From: Microbacterium protaetiae
Lineage (GTDB): Bacteria > Actinomycetota > Actinomycetes > Actinomycetales > Microbacteriaceae
Length of the DNA: 64,000 nt
Direction: 5' to 3'
NCBI RefSeq assembly: GCF_004135285.1
Contig: NZ_CP035494.1
Location: 1,302,001 to 1,366,000, forward strand
The notes beneath the pieces are model-generated. The model was not told the origin of the DNA. It did not search any database and was given only the letters and a program-made list of their open reading frames with translations. Position numbers and translations under genes: made by a program. Position 1 is the stretch's first letter. Every line of letters begins with the position of its first letter. Of this stretch, positions 49,297-57,456 are shown one piece after another.

Positions 49297-49336
49297 ATCT
49301 GTGGATAGGATCACCGCTGACCCGACTGTGGAGGAA
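49297..49336 (-). promoter_or_regulatory. paired DnaA-box-like element upstream of DUF222/HNH gene
   Basis: In gene direction, TTCCTCCACA, 18 bp, then CTATCCACAGAT. The second box has one mismatch from TTATNCACA; the first is identical to that before DUF4192 paralogue 1. Confidence 0.55.
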
Positions 49337-49346
49337 GTGGCACCTA

Positions 49347-49625
49347 CTATCGTTGATATCTTCGCTCTTGTTCGACGCCATTGCGCACCGACACGATGCC
49401 GGAAGCGAAGGTGCGGGTCGCGAGGTGTACGAGATCGAGGCGGTCCCGACCTTGCGCAAAGTACGGGATGCCGCCGCCGACGGCCACCGGGTGGAACGTC
49501 ATCCGATACTCGTCGATGAGATCGGCTTCGACCGCCTGCGCCGCGAGCGTGGCCCCGCCGATCGCTATCTCGCCATCCCCCGGTTCAGTACGCAGCCGCT
49601 CGATCTCATCGGCGACAGACATCAA
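49347..49625 (-). pseudogene. N-terminally truncated DHFR-family (RibD C-terminal-like) gene
   Basis: About 92 residues match only the C-terminal half of the dihydrofolate reductase-like family: IAIGGATLAAQAVEADLIDEYRMTFHPVAVGGGIPYF. The usual N-terminal nucleotide-binding half is absent because the frame begins exactly where kdpC ends (49626). Likely a remnant left when the kdp locus or adjoining DNA was inserted or deleted. Confidence 0.75.
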
Positions 49626-50231
49626 TCAGCGCTCGTCGAGTGCGAGGTTGAGTTCCACGACATTGACCGTGCCCTCGCCGAGGGGAGCGGCATCCAGACC
49701 TTGCGTGTACCTGCGCACGAGCGCCGCGACCTCGGCGACCGGAATGCCGCGGGCACGGGCGACACGGGCGACCTGGATCTGCGCATACGCCGGACTGATG
49801 TCAGGATCCAGACCTGAAGCGGATGCCGTCACGGCGTCAGCGGGAACCTCGGATTCCGGTACCCCATTGAAAGTCGCGATCTGCGTGGTGCGCTGCCGGA
49901 TCTCTGCGATGAGCGTCGCGCTCTCCGGACCAAGGTTGGATCCCCCCGAGCTCGTGCCCGCGTATCCGTCGGCGGCCTCCGACGGGCGCGACTGGAAGTA
50001 GCGCGGAAGCGGATCACCATCGGCATCCACGAAGGATTGCCCGAGCAGCGCCGAGCCGACTGCCGCCCCCTGCTTGTCGTGGAGCACGGATCCGTTCGCC
50101 TGCCAAGGAAAGGCAAGCTGCCCGATCCCGGTGATCACGAGCGGGTACACCACACCGAGCACGACCGTGAGGGCGATCATGATGACGACGGCCGCCAGCA
50201 GCGTGCGACCTGCGCGGAGAGCGGAGCTCAT
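49626..50231 (-). CDS. kdpC: potassium-transporting ATPase subunit C
   Basis: A 201-residue subunit with one N-terminal membrane helix (LLAAVVIMIALTVVLGVVYPLVITGIGQ) and a periplasmic-side domain containing SALLGQSFVDADGDPLPRYFQSRPSE, the KdpC signature. It stabilises the KdpB-KdpA complex. ATG 50231 is chosen over 50240 because AAAGGA is then properly spaced. Last gene of kdpFABC. Confidence 0.95.
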   Translation of the reverse strand: MSSALRAGRTLLAAVVIMIALTVVLGVVYPLVITGIGQLAFPWQANGSVLHDKQGAAVGSALLGQSFVDADGDPLPRYFQSRPSEAADGYAGTSSGGSNLGPESATLIAEIRQRTTQIATFNGVPESEVPADAVTASASGLDPDISPAYAQIQVARVARARGIPVAEVAALVRRYTQGLDAAPLGEGTVNVVELNLALDER

Positions 50232-50273
50232 GCGTGGCATCCTTTCGTGACGTGGAGCGTGGAGAGTCCGGGT

Positions 50274-52403
50274 TCAGTATCCGGGGACGAGTCCGACGAC
50301 GAGGTCGATCAGTTTGATACCTGCTGCGGCGATGACGACTCCACCGACGCCGTAGTAAAGCAGATTGCGCGTCAGTGCGCGGCCGAGGTCGGCCATCCGG
50401 TAGGGAACGCCTGCCATCGCGAGTGGGATCAGGATGCCCATGACGACGACGCTGAAGATCAGCGTCGACAGAATCGCCGATGCCGGCGAGTGCATGCCCA
50501 GAACATTCAGTTTCGCAAGCCCGGGGAAGGTCCCCACGAACAGAGCGGGGAACATCGTGGCGTACCTGACGACGTCGTTCGCAATGTTGAATGTGATCAG
50601 GGCGCCGCGGGTCGCCATCTGCCGACGCCCGGTCTCAATGATCTCGACAAGCCGACTCGGATCGTCGTCGAGCACGATCATGTTGGCCGCGCCCTTCGCC
50701 GCCGCCGTTGCGGAGTTCATGGCAACGCCGATGTCGGCCTGCGCGAGGGCCGGCGCATCATTCGTGCCGTCGCCACTCATCGCCACGAAGTTGCCGGCCT
50801 CTTGCTCGCGGGTGATTCGCGCGAGCTTGTCGGCAGGGGTCGCATCGCCCAGGAAGTCGTCGATGCCGGCTTCGGAGGCGATCATTTCGGCGGTGACCGG
50901 ATTGTCACCGGTGACCATGAGGCTGCGGACGCCGAGCGCCCGCAGTCGTGCCGTCCGCGCGGGAAGCTCGGGCTTGACGCTGTCGCGAAGGTCCACGACG
51001 CCGAGCACGCGCCCGGGCATATTCGGCTGCTGCACGGCGACGAGCAACGGAGTACCGCCCGTCTGCGCGATCGCGGTGGTCTTGCGGTGTACGTCGTCGA
51101 CCACCTCACGTCTCTGCTGGGTTCCGCCGTGCTTGAGCCAAGCGAGCACGGCGGACTCTGCCCCCTTGCGCACCCGCGTACCGTCGCGAAGATCGCGCCC
51201 CGACATTCTGGTGTGCGCACTGAAGGGCACAGGGTTTCCGTCGGGCACGTCTTCGGCGACAGCAGGGTGGCCACCGGCACGCGCCAGTCGGACGATGGAG
51301 TCACCCTCGGGCGTAGGGTCGTCGACCGATGACAGGAACGCGGCGACCAGAAGATCGTCGTCATCGCACCCCTGTAGGGGGATCAGGCGAGTGGCGCGCC
51401 TGTCTCCGCGCGTGATCGTCCCCGTCTTGTCCAGCATCACTGTCGTGATGTCTGCAGCGGTCTCCAGCGAATGCGCGGAAGAGACGAGCACATTCCGCTG
51501 AAGAAGCCGACTCATCGCCGCGATTCCGGTCACGGACAACAGCGCAGCCACCTCGGTCGGGATGAGGCACACCACCAGCGCCACCAGGACGGGGATGGAC
51601 ACCGCGGGTGCGACCGGCGAGACGATCGTGTTGAGCGTGAGGACCAGGATGATGAACGACAGTGAGAGCGAAGCTATCAGTGCGCTCAGCGCAAGCTCGT
51701 TCGGTGACTTCTGCCTTCGGGCTCCTTCGGCAAGCCGGATCATCCGGTCGACCGCGGACTGACCGTGCCGTTCCCTGACGCGAACGATGAGGCGGTCGGA
51801 GACGACGCTGGTGCCGGCGGAGACAGCGGACCGGTCGCCACCGAGGGCGCGGATCACCGGTCCTGCGTCGCCCGTGATCGCCGATTCGTCCACCGATGCG
51901 ACGCCCCACACGACTTCGCCGTCGAGGGGCACCGGATCGCCCTCGTTCAGCACGACGATGTCGCCGGGTACCAACTCGTTCGAGTTCACATCGACGACCT
52001 CAGCGCGCCATGCCGCCGGGTCTCTCTTCGCGTCGTACCCCACGACGCGGTGCGTCATGACCGCCGCCTGGGTGGAGCGCAGCCCCGCGGTCTGTGAACG
52101 GCCGCGGCCTTCGGCGAGCGCTTCGGCGAGATTCGCGGTGAACAGGGTCAGCCACACCCAGACGGCGATCGACCACGAGAAACCGGGTGGCAGTGTGGTT
52201 CCTCCAGACGCGAGCGCGCCCCCCGCGAACGGCTCGACGATCGCGACCAGGGTGGCAAGCGCGCCTCCGCACCAGGTGAGCAGCAGCACCGGGTTCGTCC
52301 ACAGCGTCCGGGGGTTCATCCGCCGCAGTGCATCGAGCAGGATTCCGACGGCGATACGGCACCGTCTGGACTGAAGACCCTCCTCGGGTGTGCGCGTGAC
52401 CAT
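50274..52403 (-). CDS. kdpB: potassium-transporting ATPase subunit B (P-type ATPase)
   Basis: A 709-residue P-type ATPase. The phosphorylation motif is DKTGTI (D325), the hinge motif GDGTNDAPALAQADIGVAMN is intact, and SIPVLVALVVCLIPTEVAALLS is the transport-site helix. A notable deviation: the actuator motif, normally TGES, reads TGDA at about residues 178-181, so both the catalytic Glu and the regulatory Ser are replaced. It powers high-affinity K+ uptake together with KdpA. It shares one base with the kdpA stop (TGATG). Confidence 0.95.
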   Translation of the reverse strand: MVTRTPEEGLQSRRCRIAVGILLDALRRMNPRTLWTNPVLLLTWCGGALATLVAIVEPFAGGALASGGTTLPPGFSWSIAVWVWLTLFTANLAEALAEGRGRSQTAGLRSTQAAVMTHRVVGYDAKRDPAAWRAEVVDVNSNELVPGDIVVLNEGDPVPLDGEVVWGVASVDESAITGDAGPVIRALGGDRSAVSAGTSVVSDRLIVRVRERHGQSAVDRMIRLAEGARRQKSPNELALSALIASLSLSFIILVLTLNTIVSPVAPAVSIPVLVALVVCLIPTEVAALLSVTGIAAMSRLLQRNVLVSSAHSLETAADITTVMLDKTGTITRGDRRATRLIPLQGCDDDDLLVAAFLSSVDDPTPEGDSIVRLARAGGHPAVAEDVPDGNPVPFSAHTRMSGRDLRDGTRVRKGAESAVLAWLKHGGTQQRREVVDDVHRKTTAIAQTGGTPLLVAVQQPNMPGRVLGVVDLRDSVKPELPARTARLRALGVRSLMVTGDNPVTAEMIASEAGIDDFLGDATPADKLARITREQEAGNFVAMSGDGTNDAPALAQADIGVAMNSATAAAKGAANMIVLDDDPSRLVEIIETGRRQMATRGALITFNIANDVVRYATMFPALFVGTFPGLAKLNVLGMHSPASAILSTLIFSVVVMGILIPLAMAGVPYRMADLGRALTRNLLYYGVGGVVIAAAGIKLIDLVVGLVPGY

Positions 52404-54073
52404 CAGCCCAGCCCCTCGGCGAGCGGGCCCACGAGCAGATACGGCACGAACATCGGCAACGCCATGAGGGCGATGACGGCGATCAGGAAGGCGACGAACT
52501 GCGGATGCCGCAGGGGCAACTCACCGACGGTGGTGAGAGCACGCTCCTGCACGGCGAACGTTCCAGCCAGCGCCAAGACCAGCGTTATGGGGATGAAGCG
52601 GCCCAGCAGGATGATGATGCCGAGCGTGACGTTGAGCCACGGGGTGTTCGCATCCAGTCCCGCGAAGGCGGAACCGTTGTTGATCGCGGCAGAGACGAAC
52701 GCATAGACGATCTCGGACACACCGTGCGGCCCCGTGTGGCCGAGACCGGCGAGCATTTGAGCGCGGATCGGGGGGATGGCAAGCGTCAGTGTTGCGCCGC
52801 CGAGAGCCAACGCCGGCATCACCAGAATGAACACGCTCACGATCTTTATCTGCTGCGTTCCGAGCCGCTTGCCGAGGAACACCGGCGCGCGGCCCAGATG
52901 CAGGCCGGTCAGGAAGGTCGCGAGCACTATCAGCACGAGGATCGCGTAGAGTCCGGCGCCCACCCCGCCCGGCGACACCTCGCCGATCATCATGTTGAGC
53001 ATGAGCACCATGCCCCCCAGGGCGGTATACGAACTGTGGAGGGAGTTGGCCGCGCCGCCCGACGTTCCGGTGGTGGCAGCCCCGAAGAGTGTGGACCCGA
53101 GAATGCCGAATCGCTGCTCTTTGCCTTCCATTGCAGCGCCGGCAAGGGTGGGTGCCGCGCCGGCACCGGCCAGTTCGAATGCAGTGAGGGCAACGAAAAC
53201 AGACACGAACAGAATCGACATCGTGGCCAGAAGCACGTACCCCATGCGCTGGTCATCGACCATCGTGGCGAACGTGCGCGGCAGAGCGAACGGAATCAAC
53301 AGCAACAGGAACACCTGGAAGATGTTGGTCCACGCCGTCGGGTTCTCGAACGGATGGGCTGAATTGGCGTTGAAGAACCCGCCACCGTTGGTGCCGAGCA
53401 TCTTGATCGCCTCTTGGGACGCGACCGGGCCGCCGGGGATCGATTGGATGCCGCCACTGACCGTGGCCACAGACGTGAAGCCGGAGAAGTTCTGAACCAC
53501 GCCGCCGACGATGAAGACGAGTGCGGCGATGATGCTCAACGGCAAGAGGATGCGCAACGTGGTGCGCACCAGATCCACCCAGAAGTTGCCGAGGGTTCCG
53601 GTTCTGCGGCTGGCCATGCCGCGGACAAGCGCGATCGCCACCGCCATACCTGCGGCGGCAGACACGAACATCTGCACACTCAGGCCGAGCATCTGCACCG
53701 CGAAGCCCACCGTCTGTTCCGGGGCGTAAGCCTGCCAGTTGGTGTTCGCGACGAACGACGCCGCGGTGTTGAATGCGAGGTCAAGGCTCAGCGGAGGATG
53801 CCCCAGCGAGAACGGCAGCATCGGCTGGAGCACTTCGAGCAGGAAGAGAAGCACGAGCCCGACGGCAGAGAAGGCCAGCAGAGCGCGCAGGTATTCCTTC
53901 CATGACTGCTGCACGCGGGCGTCCACTCCGGCCAGCCGGTACAGCACCCGCTCGACCCGCCAGTCCTTCGCCGTCGTATATACCCACGCCATGTAGTCAC
54001 CGAGCGGGCGATAGAACACGCCGAGCACGAGTGCCAGTGTCAGTAGTGCGGCAACGGCGAACAGCCACTCCAC
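52403..54073 (-). CDS. kdpA: potassium-transporting ATPase subunit A
   Basis: A 556-residue channel-like subunit with ten helices and four selectivity-loop regions, all recognisable: FNTAASFVANTNWQ, GTNGGGFFNANSAHPFENP, TTGTSGGAANSLHSS and INNGSAFAGLDANTPW. It binds and conducts K+. It starts with GTG at 54073, overlapping the kdpF stop by one base (TAGTG). Confidence 0.96.
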   Translation of the reverse strand: MEWLFAVAALLTLALVLGVFYRPLGDYMAWVYTTAKDWRVERVLYRLAGVDARVQQSWKEYLRALLAFSAVGLVLLFLLEVLQPMLPFSLGHPPLSLDLAFNTAASFVANTNWQAYAPEQTVGFAVQMLGLSVQMFVSAAAGMAVAIALVRGMASRRTGTLGNFWVDLVRTTLRILLPLSIIAALVFIVGGVVQNFSGFTSVATVSGGIQSIPGGPVASQEAIKMLGTNGGGFFNANSAHPFENPTAWTNIFQVFLLLLIPFALPRTFATMVDDQRMGYVLLATMSILFVSVFVALTAFELAGAGAAPTLAGAAMEGKEQRFGILGSTLFGAATTGTSGGAANSLHSSYTALGGMVLMLNMMIGEVSPGGVGAGLYAILVLIVLATFLTGLHLGRAPVFLGKRLGTQQIKIVSVFILVMPALALGGATLTLAIPPIRAQMLAGLGHTGPHGVSEIVYAFVSAAINNGSAFAGLDANTPWLNVTLGIIILLGRFIPITLVLALAGTFAVQERALTTVGELPLRHPQFVAFLIAVIALMALPMFVPYLLVGPLAEGLG

Positions 54074-54162
54074 TAGAGACGCTCCGGCCAGATCATGGCG
54101 ATGATGAGGTAGGCGATCGCGGCGACACCCACGACGGCACCGATCACTTCGACGACAATCAC
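54073..54162 (-). CDS. kdpF: potassium-transporting ATPase small subunit F
   Basis: A 29-residue single-helix peptide (VIGAVVGVAAIAYLIIAMIWPERL), the same length as E. coli KdpF, immediately before kdpA with a one-base overlap. It stabilises the Kdp complex in the membrane. GTG start at 54162. It is too short for standard gene callers. No kdpDE two-component pair follows or precedes the operon in this window. Confidence 0.88.
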   Translation of the reverse strand: MIVVEVIGAVVGVAAIAYLIIAMIWPERL

Positions 54163-54360
54163 AGCGCTACCAGTGCCTTTCGACCGCGACCTGCGGATGC
54201 CCGTGACGTATCTTACCCAGACACCGCATGCCCGATCGGAGGCCGCCACTCCTGAGCCGCTCTTCTCGTCTGGGTCACCCCGTGGCGCCGACCAGTGACG
54301 GCCGTGACCGGTACTGGCAGGCCCTCCCGCAGTGCGGACCGGGCGGGTACCGTCAAGGTC

Positions 54361-55245
54361 ATGGACCACCGCAGTGAGGTGCGCGAGTTCCTCTCCACGC
54401 GCAGGGACCGCCTTACGCCCGACCAGGCGGGTCTGCCCGCGTATGGCGGCAACCGGCGCGTTCCCGGCCTGCGCCGCGAAGAGGTCGCCATGCTCTCCGG
54501 AGTCAGCGTCGACTACTACACCCGCCTTGAGCGCGGCAACCTCGCCGGCGCGTCCGACAGCGTTCTCGGATCGCTCGCCCGAGCCCTGCAGCTCGACGAC
54601 GCCGAGACCGCACACCTGTTCGACCTCGCCCACACCGCGAACGCGTCGCCCACTGCGACAAGGGCGCGCAAGCGCGCCGACGGCCTGCGGCCCAGCATCC
54701 TGCGTCTGCTCAATGCGATCACCGATGCGCCGGCGATGATCCGCAACAACTACTTCGACTACGTCGCCGCCAACCAGCTTGGCCGTGCCCTGTATGCGCC
54801 GCTGTTCGCCCACCCCGCACACAACAGCGCGCGGTTCGCGTTCCTCGATCCGGCGGCCCGAGACTTCTATGTCGATTGGGACAAGAACACGCAGGAGCTG
54901 GTGGCAACGATGCGTGGTGAAGCCGGCCGCAACCCGTACGACAAGCGGCTCACCGAGCTCGTGGGCGAGCTGTCGACCCGATCTGAGCGGTTCCGCACCC
55001 TGTGGGCGGCCCACGACGTGCGTTACCACCGAACCGGGGTCAAACGCCTGCACCATCCGGTGGTGGGCGAGGTCGAACTCACCTACGAGGCGTTCGAGCT
55101 GCCGGCCGACCCGGGTCTGAGCATGTCCACGTATACGGCCGCGCCCGGCTCCCCGTCTGCTGACGCATTGCGCATGCTCGCCAGCTGGGCCGCCACCACC
55201 GCGTCGTCTGCGCCCCGTCCGCAGAACGCCCCTGCAGACCGGTAG
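54361..55245 (+). CDS. XRE-type regulator with MmyB-like ligand-binding domain
   Basis: A 294-residue protein. An N-terminal helix-turn-helix (VPGLRREEVAMLSGVSVDYYTRLERGN) is followed by the MmyB-like domain (IRNNYFDYVAANQLGRALYAPLF, then FVDPAARDFYVDWDKNT-type residues). Such regulators bind small hydrophobic ligands. It is divergent from kdpFABC across 198 bp, and followed 79 bp later by a cupin gene, its more likely target. A TACCGT box lies shortly before the ATG. Confidence 0.88.
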   Translation: MDHRSEVREFLSTRRDRLTPDQAGLPAYGGNRRVPGLRREEVAMLSGVSVDYYTRLERGNLAGASDSVLGSLARALQLDDAETAHLFDLAHTANASPTATRARKRADGLRPSILRLLNAITDAPAMIRNNYFDYVAANQLGRALYAPLFAHPAHNSARFAFLDPAARDFYVDWDKNTQELVATMRGEAGRNPYDKRLTELVGELSTRSERFRTLWAAHDVRYHRTGVKRLHHPVVGEVELTYEAFELPADPGLSMSTYTAAPGSPSADALRMLASWAATTASSAPRPQNAPADR

Positions 55246-55324
55246 GAACCTTCCGGGCTGGATGCCGCAACCCCGTCACCGGCCGCGCGAAGCCGCCGCC
55301 GACAGCTCGCAGAGGAGAAACCAG

Positions 55325-55753
55325 ATGAACATCGAACCGCAGACCCCAACCAGCAAGAACCCTCCGGAACATTTCGCCGGCGACGTGTGGGTGGACACGA
55401 TCGCCACCCCGAACGAGGCCGACCAGCGGATGACCGTCGCCACGGTGCACTTCGCCCCGGGCGCGCGCACCGCGTGGCACTCCCATGCCCGCGGGCAGTA
55501 TTTGCGCGTCACACAGGGCGTGGCTCGGGTCGGGCAGCGCGACGGAACGGTCATCGAAGTGCACCCCGGGCAGACGCTGTACACACCATCCGGCGAAGAT
55601 CACTGGCACGCCGCCGCACCGGACTGCTTCATGGAGCACATCGCGATGCTCGAAGCCGGCGACGACCCGGCCACGACAACGGTGTGGAAGGAACACATCA
55701 CCGATGACGAATACGCCGGCTCTGCCGCGACCGACCGCGCCGACGAGCGATGA
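55325..55753 (+). CDS. cupin domain protein (mandelonitrile lyase/carboxymuconolactone-type)
   Basis: A 142-residue cupin with a full metal site: TAWHSHARGQYLRVTQGVARV supplies two His and a Gln, and EDHWHAAAPDCFMEHIAML two more His. Close in pattern to small cupins annotated as (R)-mandelonitrile lyase or 4-carboxymuconolactone decarboxylase fusion partners. AGAGGAG precedes the ATG at 55325. It is likely controlled by the adjacent MmyB-type regulator, an arrangement common in Actinobacteria. Confidence 0.88.
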   Translation: MNIEPQTPTSKNPPEHFAGDVWVDTIATPNEADQRMTVATVHFAPGARTAWHSHARGQYLRVTQGVARVGQRDGTVIEVHPGQTLYTPSGEDHWHAAAPDCFMEHIAMLEAGDDPATTTVWKEHITDDEYAGSAATDRADER

Positions 55754-55880
55754 ACGGGCGGACGCCCCAGCGCTGACGACCTTGCGCGTCGACCCGCGCT
55801 GATCAGGGCTCTCGCCCTCGGCGTCAAGCGATGGCGATGGCTTCAGGCCGCACCGCCGGCCTCACGCCGCGCCGCCGGCC

Positions 55881-56381
55881 TCACACCGCGTCGCCGCCGG
55901 CGCCCGGCAGGCTCTGTTCGATCGCCGCGATCACAGTGGGGTCATCCGGCACGGTGCGGGGGCGGAACCGATGCACCTCGCCCGAAGGACTGACCAAGAA
56001 CTTCTCAAAGTTCCAGGTCACCTTTCCGGCTTTGCCGGAGGCATCCGGAGTCTTCTTCAACTCGGTGTAGAGCGGGTGCTCGTGGCGTCCGTTGACCCTG
56101 ATGCGATCGAAGATCGGAAAGGTGATCCCGTAGGTCGTCGAGCAGAACTGTTTGATGGCCTCGTTGCTGCCCAGCTCTTGCAGAAACTGATTGCTCGGAA
56201 AGCCCAGCACCTGAAGTCCGCGATCGCCGTATTCCTGCTGCAGCTTCTCGAGGGTCTCGTATTGGGGAGCCAGCCCGCAGCGCGAGGCGACATTGACGAT
56301 CAGCAGCGCTTTGCCATCGAACGCAGACAGCGACGTCTGCGTTCCCTCCATCGTTGTGATGGGGATGTCTCGAAGGTCCAT
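55881..56381 (-). CDS. glutathione/thioredoxin peroxidase
   Basis: A 166-residue thiol peroxidase of the GPx family. The peroxidatic cysteine is C35 (ASRCGLAPQY), with Q65 (PSNQF) and W123 (WNFEKF) completing the triad; C80 is a candidate resolving cysteine, so the reductant is probably thioredoxin or mycothiol-linked. It reduces hydrogen peroxide and lipid peroxides. ATG 56381 gives the family's usual length. It lies 80 bp behind iolB but is probably independent. Confidence 0.92.
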   Translation of the reverse strand: MDLRDIPITTMEGTQTSLSAFDGKALLIVNVASRCGLAPQYETLEKLQQEYGDRGLQVLGFPSNQFLQELGSNEAIKQFCSTTYGITFPIFDRIRVNGRHEHPLYTELKKTPDASGKAGKVTWNFEKFLVSPSGEVHRFRPRTVPDDPTVIAAIEQSLPGAGGDAV

Positions 56382-56461
56382 GTTCGGTGCAACATCGAGG
56401 ACCGCGCATCTATTCGCAGAGTGCGCGCTCGCACTCTGCGAACGAGAGCCCCGGGAAAGGT

Positions 56462-57364
56462 TCAGTCTGCGACGTAGGGCAGGCGAGAGTCCGGCTCCAG
56501 CCCCTCCCACAGTTCGCGCACCCAGGCGTGATCGGGGTCGTCGCTGACGACCCAGGCGCGCTCGGGCGAGGGGCCGGCCATGACGTTCAGGTAGTAGAGG
56601 TCGTAGCCGGGCGCGGCCACGGCCGGGCCGTGGTAGCCGAACGGCACGATGGCGATGTCACCGCTGTGCACCTTGGCGCCGATGTCGATCGATCCGGCCG
56701 GAGACGAATAAGTGCTGAACAGTCCGAACGCGGCATCGCTGGGTTCGCGCCGGGCGCTGCGGGTTTCAGCGGCCTCGAAGTAGTAGATCTCCTCGAGCGG
56801 CACCTCTCGCCCCGGCACCTCTTCGTCGTGCTTGTGGGGCGGGTACGACGACCAGTTCTGCGACGGAGTGATGACCTCGCACACGATGAGCCGAGCGGCA
56901 TCGAGTGCGGCCACGGTGCCGAAGTTGTGCACTTGTCGCGAGGAGGCCCCGGCACCCCTCAGCTCGATCGGGGTCTCTTCCGCGGCGATGTAGCGCGTCG
57001 GCTTGACGACATCGGTCGGCGACGTCGCGACCGCTATCCGTCCCGACCCGGCGAGCGTGCCGGTGGTCGCGCTGGAGAGGTAGAGCACATCGGTGGTGCC
57101 GTCGAAGACCGACGACCTGCCCGCCAGCTCGACCGTGTGCTCGACCCCGTCTTCGGTGTATGTGACGATCGCAGATCCGGCGAGCGGGACGATGACCTTC
57201 TCGACGCCGGATCCCGGCAGATCAAGAGTGGTGCCGTCGTTCAGCCGTGCGACGCGGATGCCCGTGTGCTCCCAGCCGGGCGTCGTGTCGTCCACCACAC
57301 TCTCCCACCCGTCGCGTGCCAGTTCACCGCGCTTGTAGAACCACTGTCTGCTCAGATCGGCCAT
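56462..57364 (-). CDS. iolB: 5-deoxy-glucuronate isomerase
   Basis: A 300-residue bicupin of the IolB family. Metal-binding residues are in SSYPPHKHDEE and EEIYYFE, and the second half contains VPFGYHGPAVAAPGYDLYYLNVMAGP, characteristic of IolB. It converts 5-deoxy-D-glucuronate to 2-deoxy-5-keto-gluconate in myo-inositol breakdown. ATG 57364 (MADLSRQ) is preferred over an upstream in-frame ATG. A small hairpin lies between it and the transketolase genes. Confidence 0.93.
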   Translation of the reverse strand: MADLSRQWFYKRGELARDGWESVVDDTTPGWEHTGIRVARLNDGTTLDLPGSGVEKVIVPLAGSAIVTYTEDGVEHTVELAGRSSVFDGTTDVLYLSSATTGTLAGSGRIAVATSPTDVVKPTRYIAAEETPIELRGAGASSRQVHNFGTVAALDAARLIVCEVITPSQNWSSYPPHKHDEEVPGREVPLEEIYYFEAAETRSARREPSDAAFGLFSTYSSPAGSIDIGAKVHSGDIAIVPFGYHGPAVAAPGYDLYYLNVMAGPSPERAWVVSDDPDHAWVRELWEGLEPDSRLPYVAD

Positions 57365-57387
57365 GTCATCATTTTCCTGTCTCGTAG

Positions 57388-57404
57388 GGCCCTGTCGGCA
57401 GGGC
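57388..57404 (-). terminator. small hairpin between transketolase and iolB genes
   Basis: GCCCTG and CAGGGC pair around a TCGG loop in the 92-bp gap. It could be a weak terminator or an mRNA-stabilising element modulating iolB expression. There is no T-tract. Confidence 0.35.
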
Positions 57405-57456
57405 AATGGTCTCGGGATGTCGCATGTGCGGGGATCTCGGATGTACTCGGCGACGC

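Noticed and set aside
50037..51332. 431-codon plus-strand open frame
   Set aside because: Antisense to kdpC and kdpB; no family resemblance.
54163..54360. c-di-AMP (ydaO-type) riboswitch or KdpE site upstream of kdpF
   Set aside because: I could not recognise conserved riboswitch cores or a KdpE-like direct repeat by eye; a covariance-model scan would be needed.
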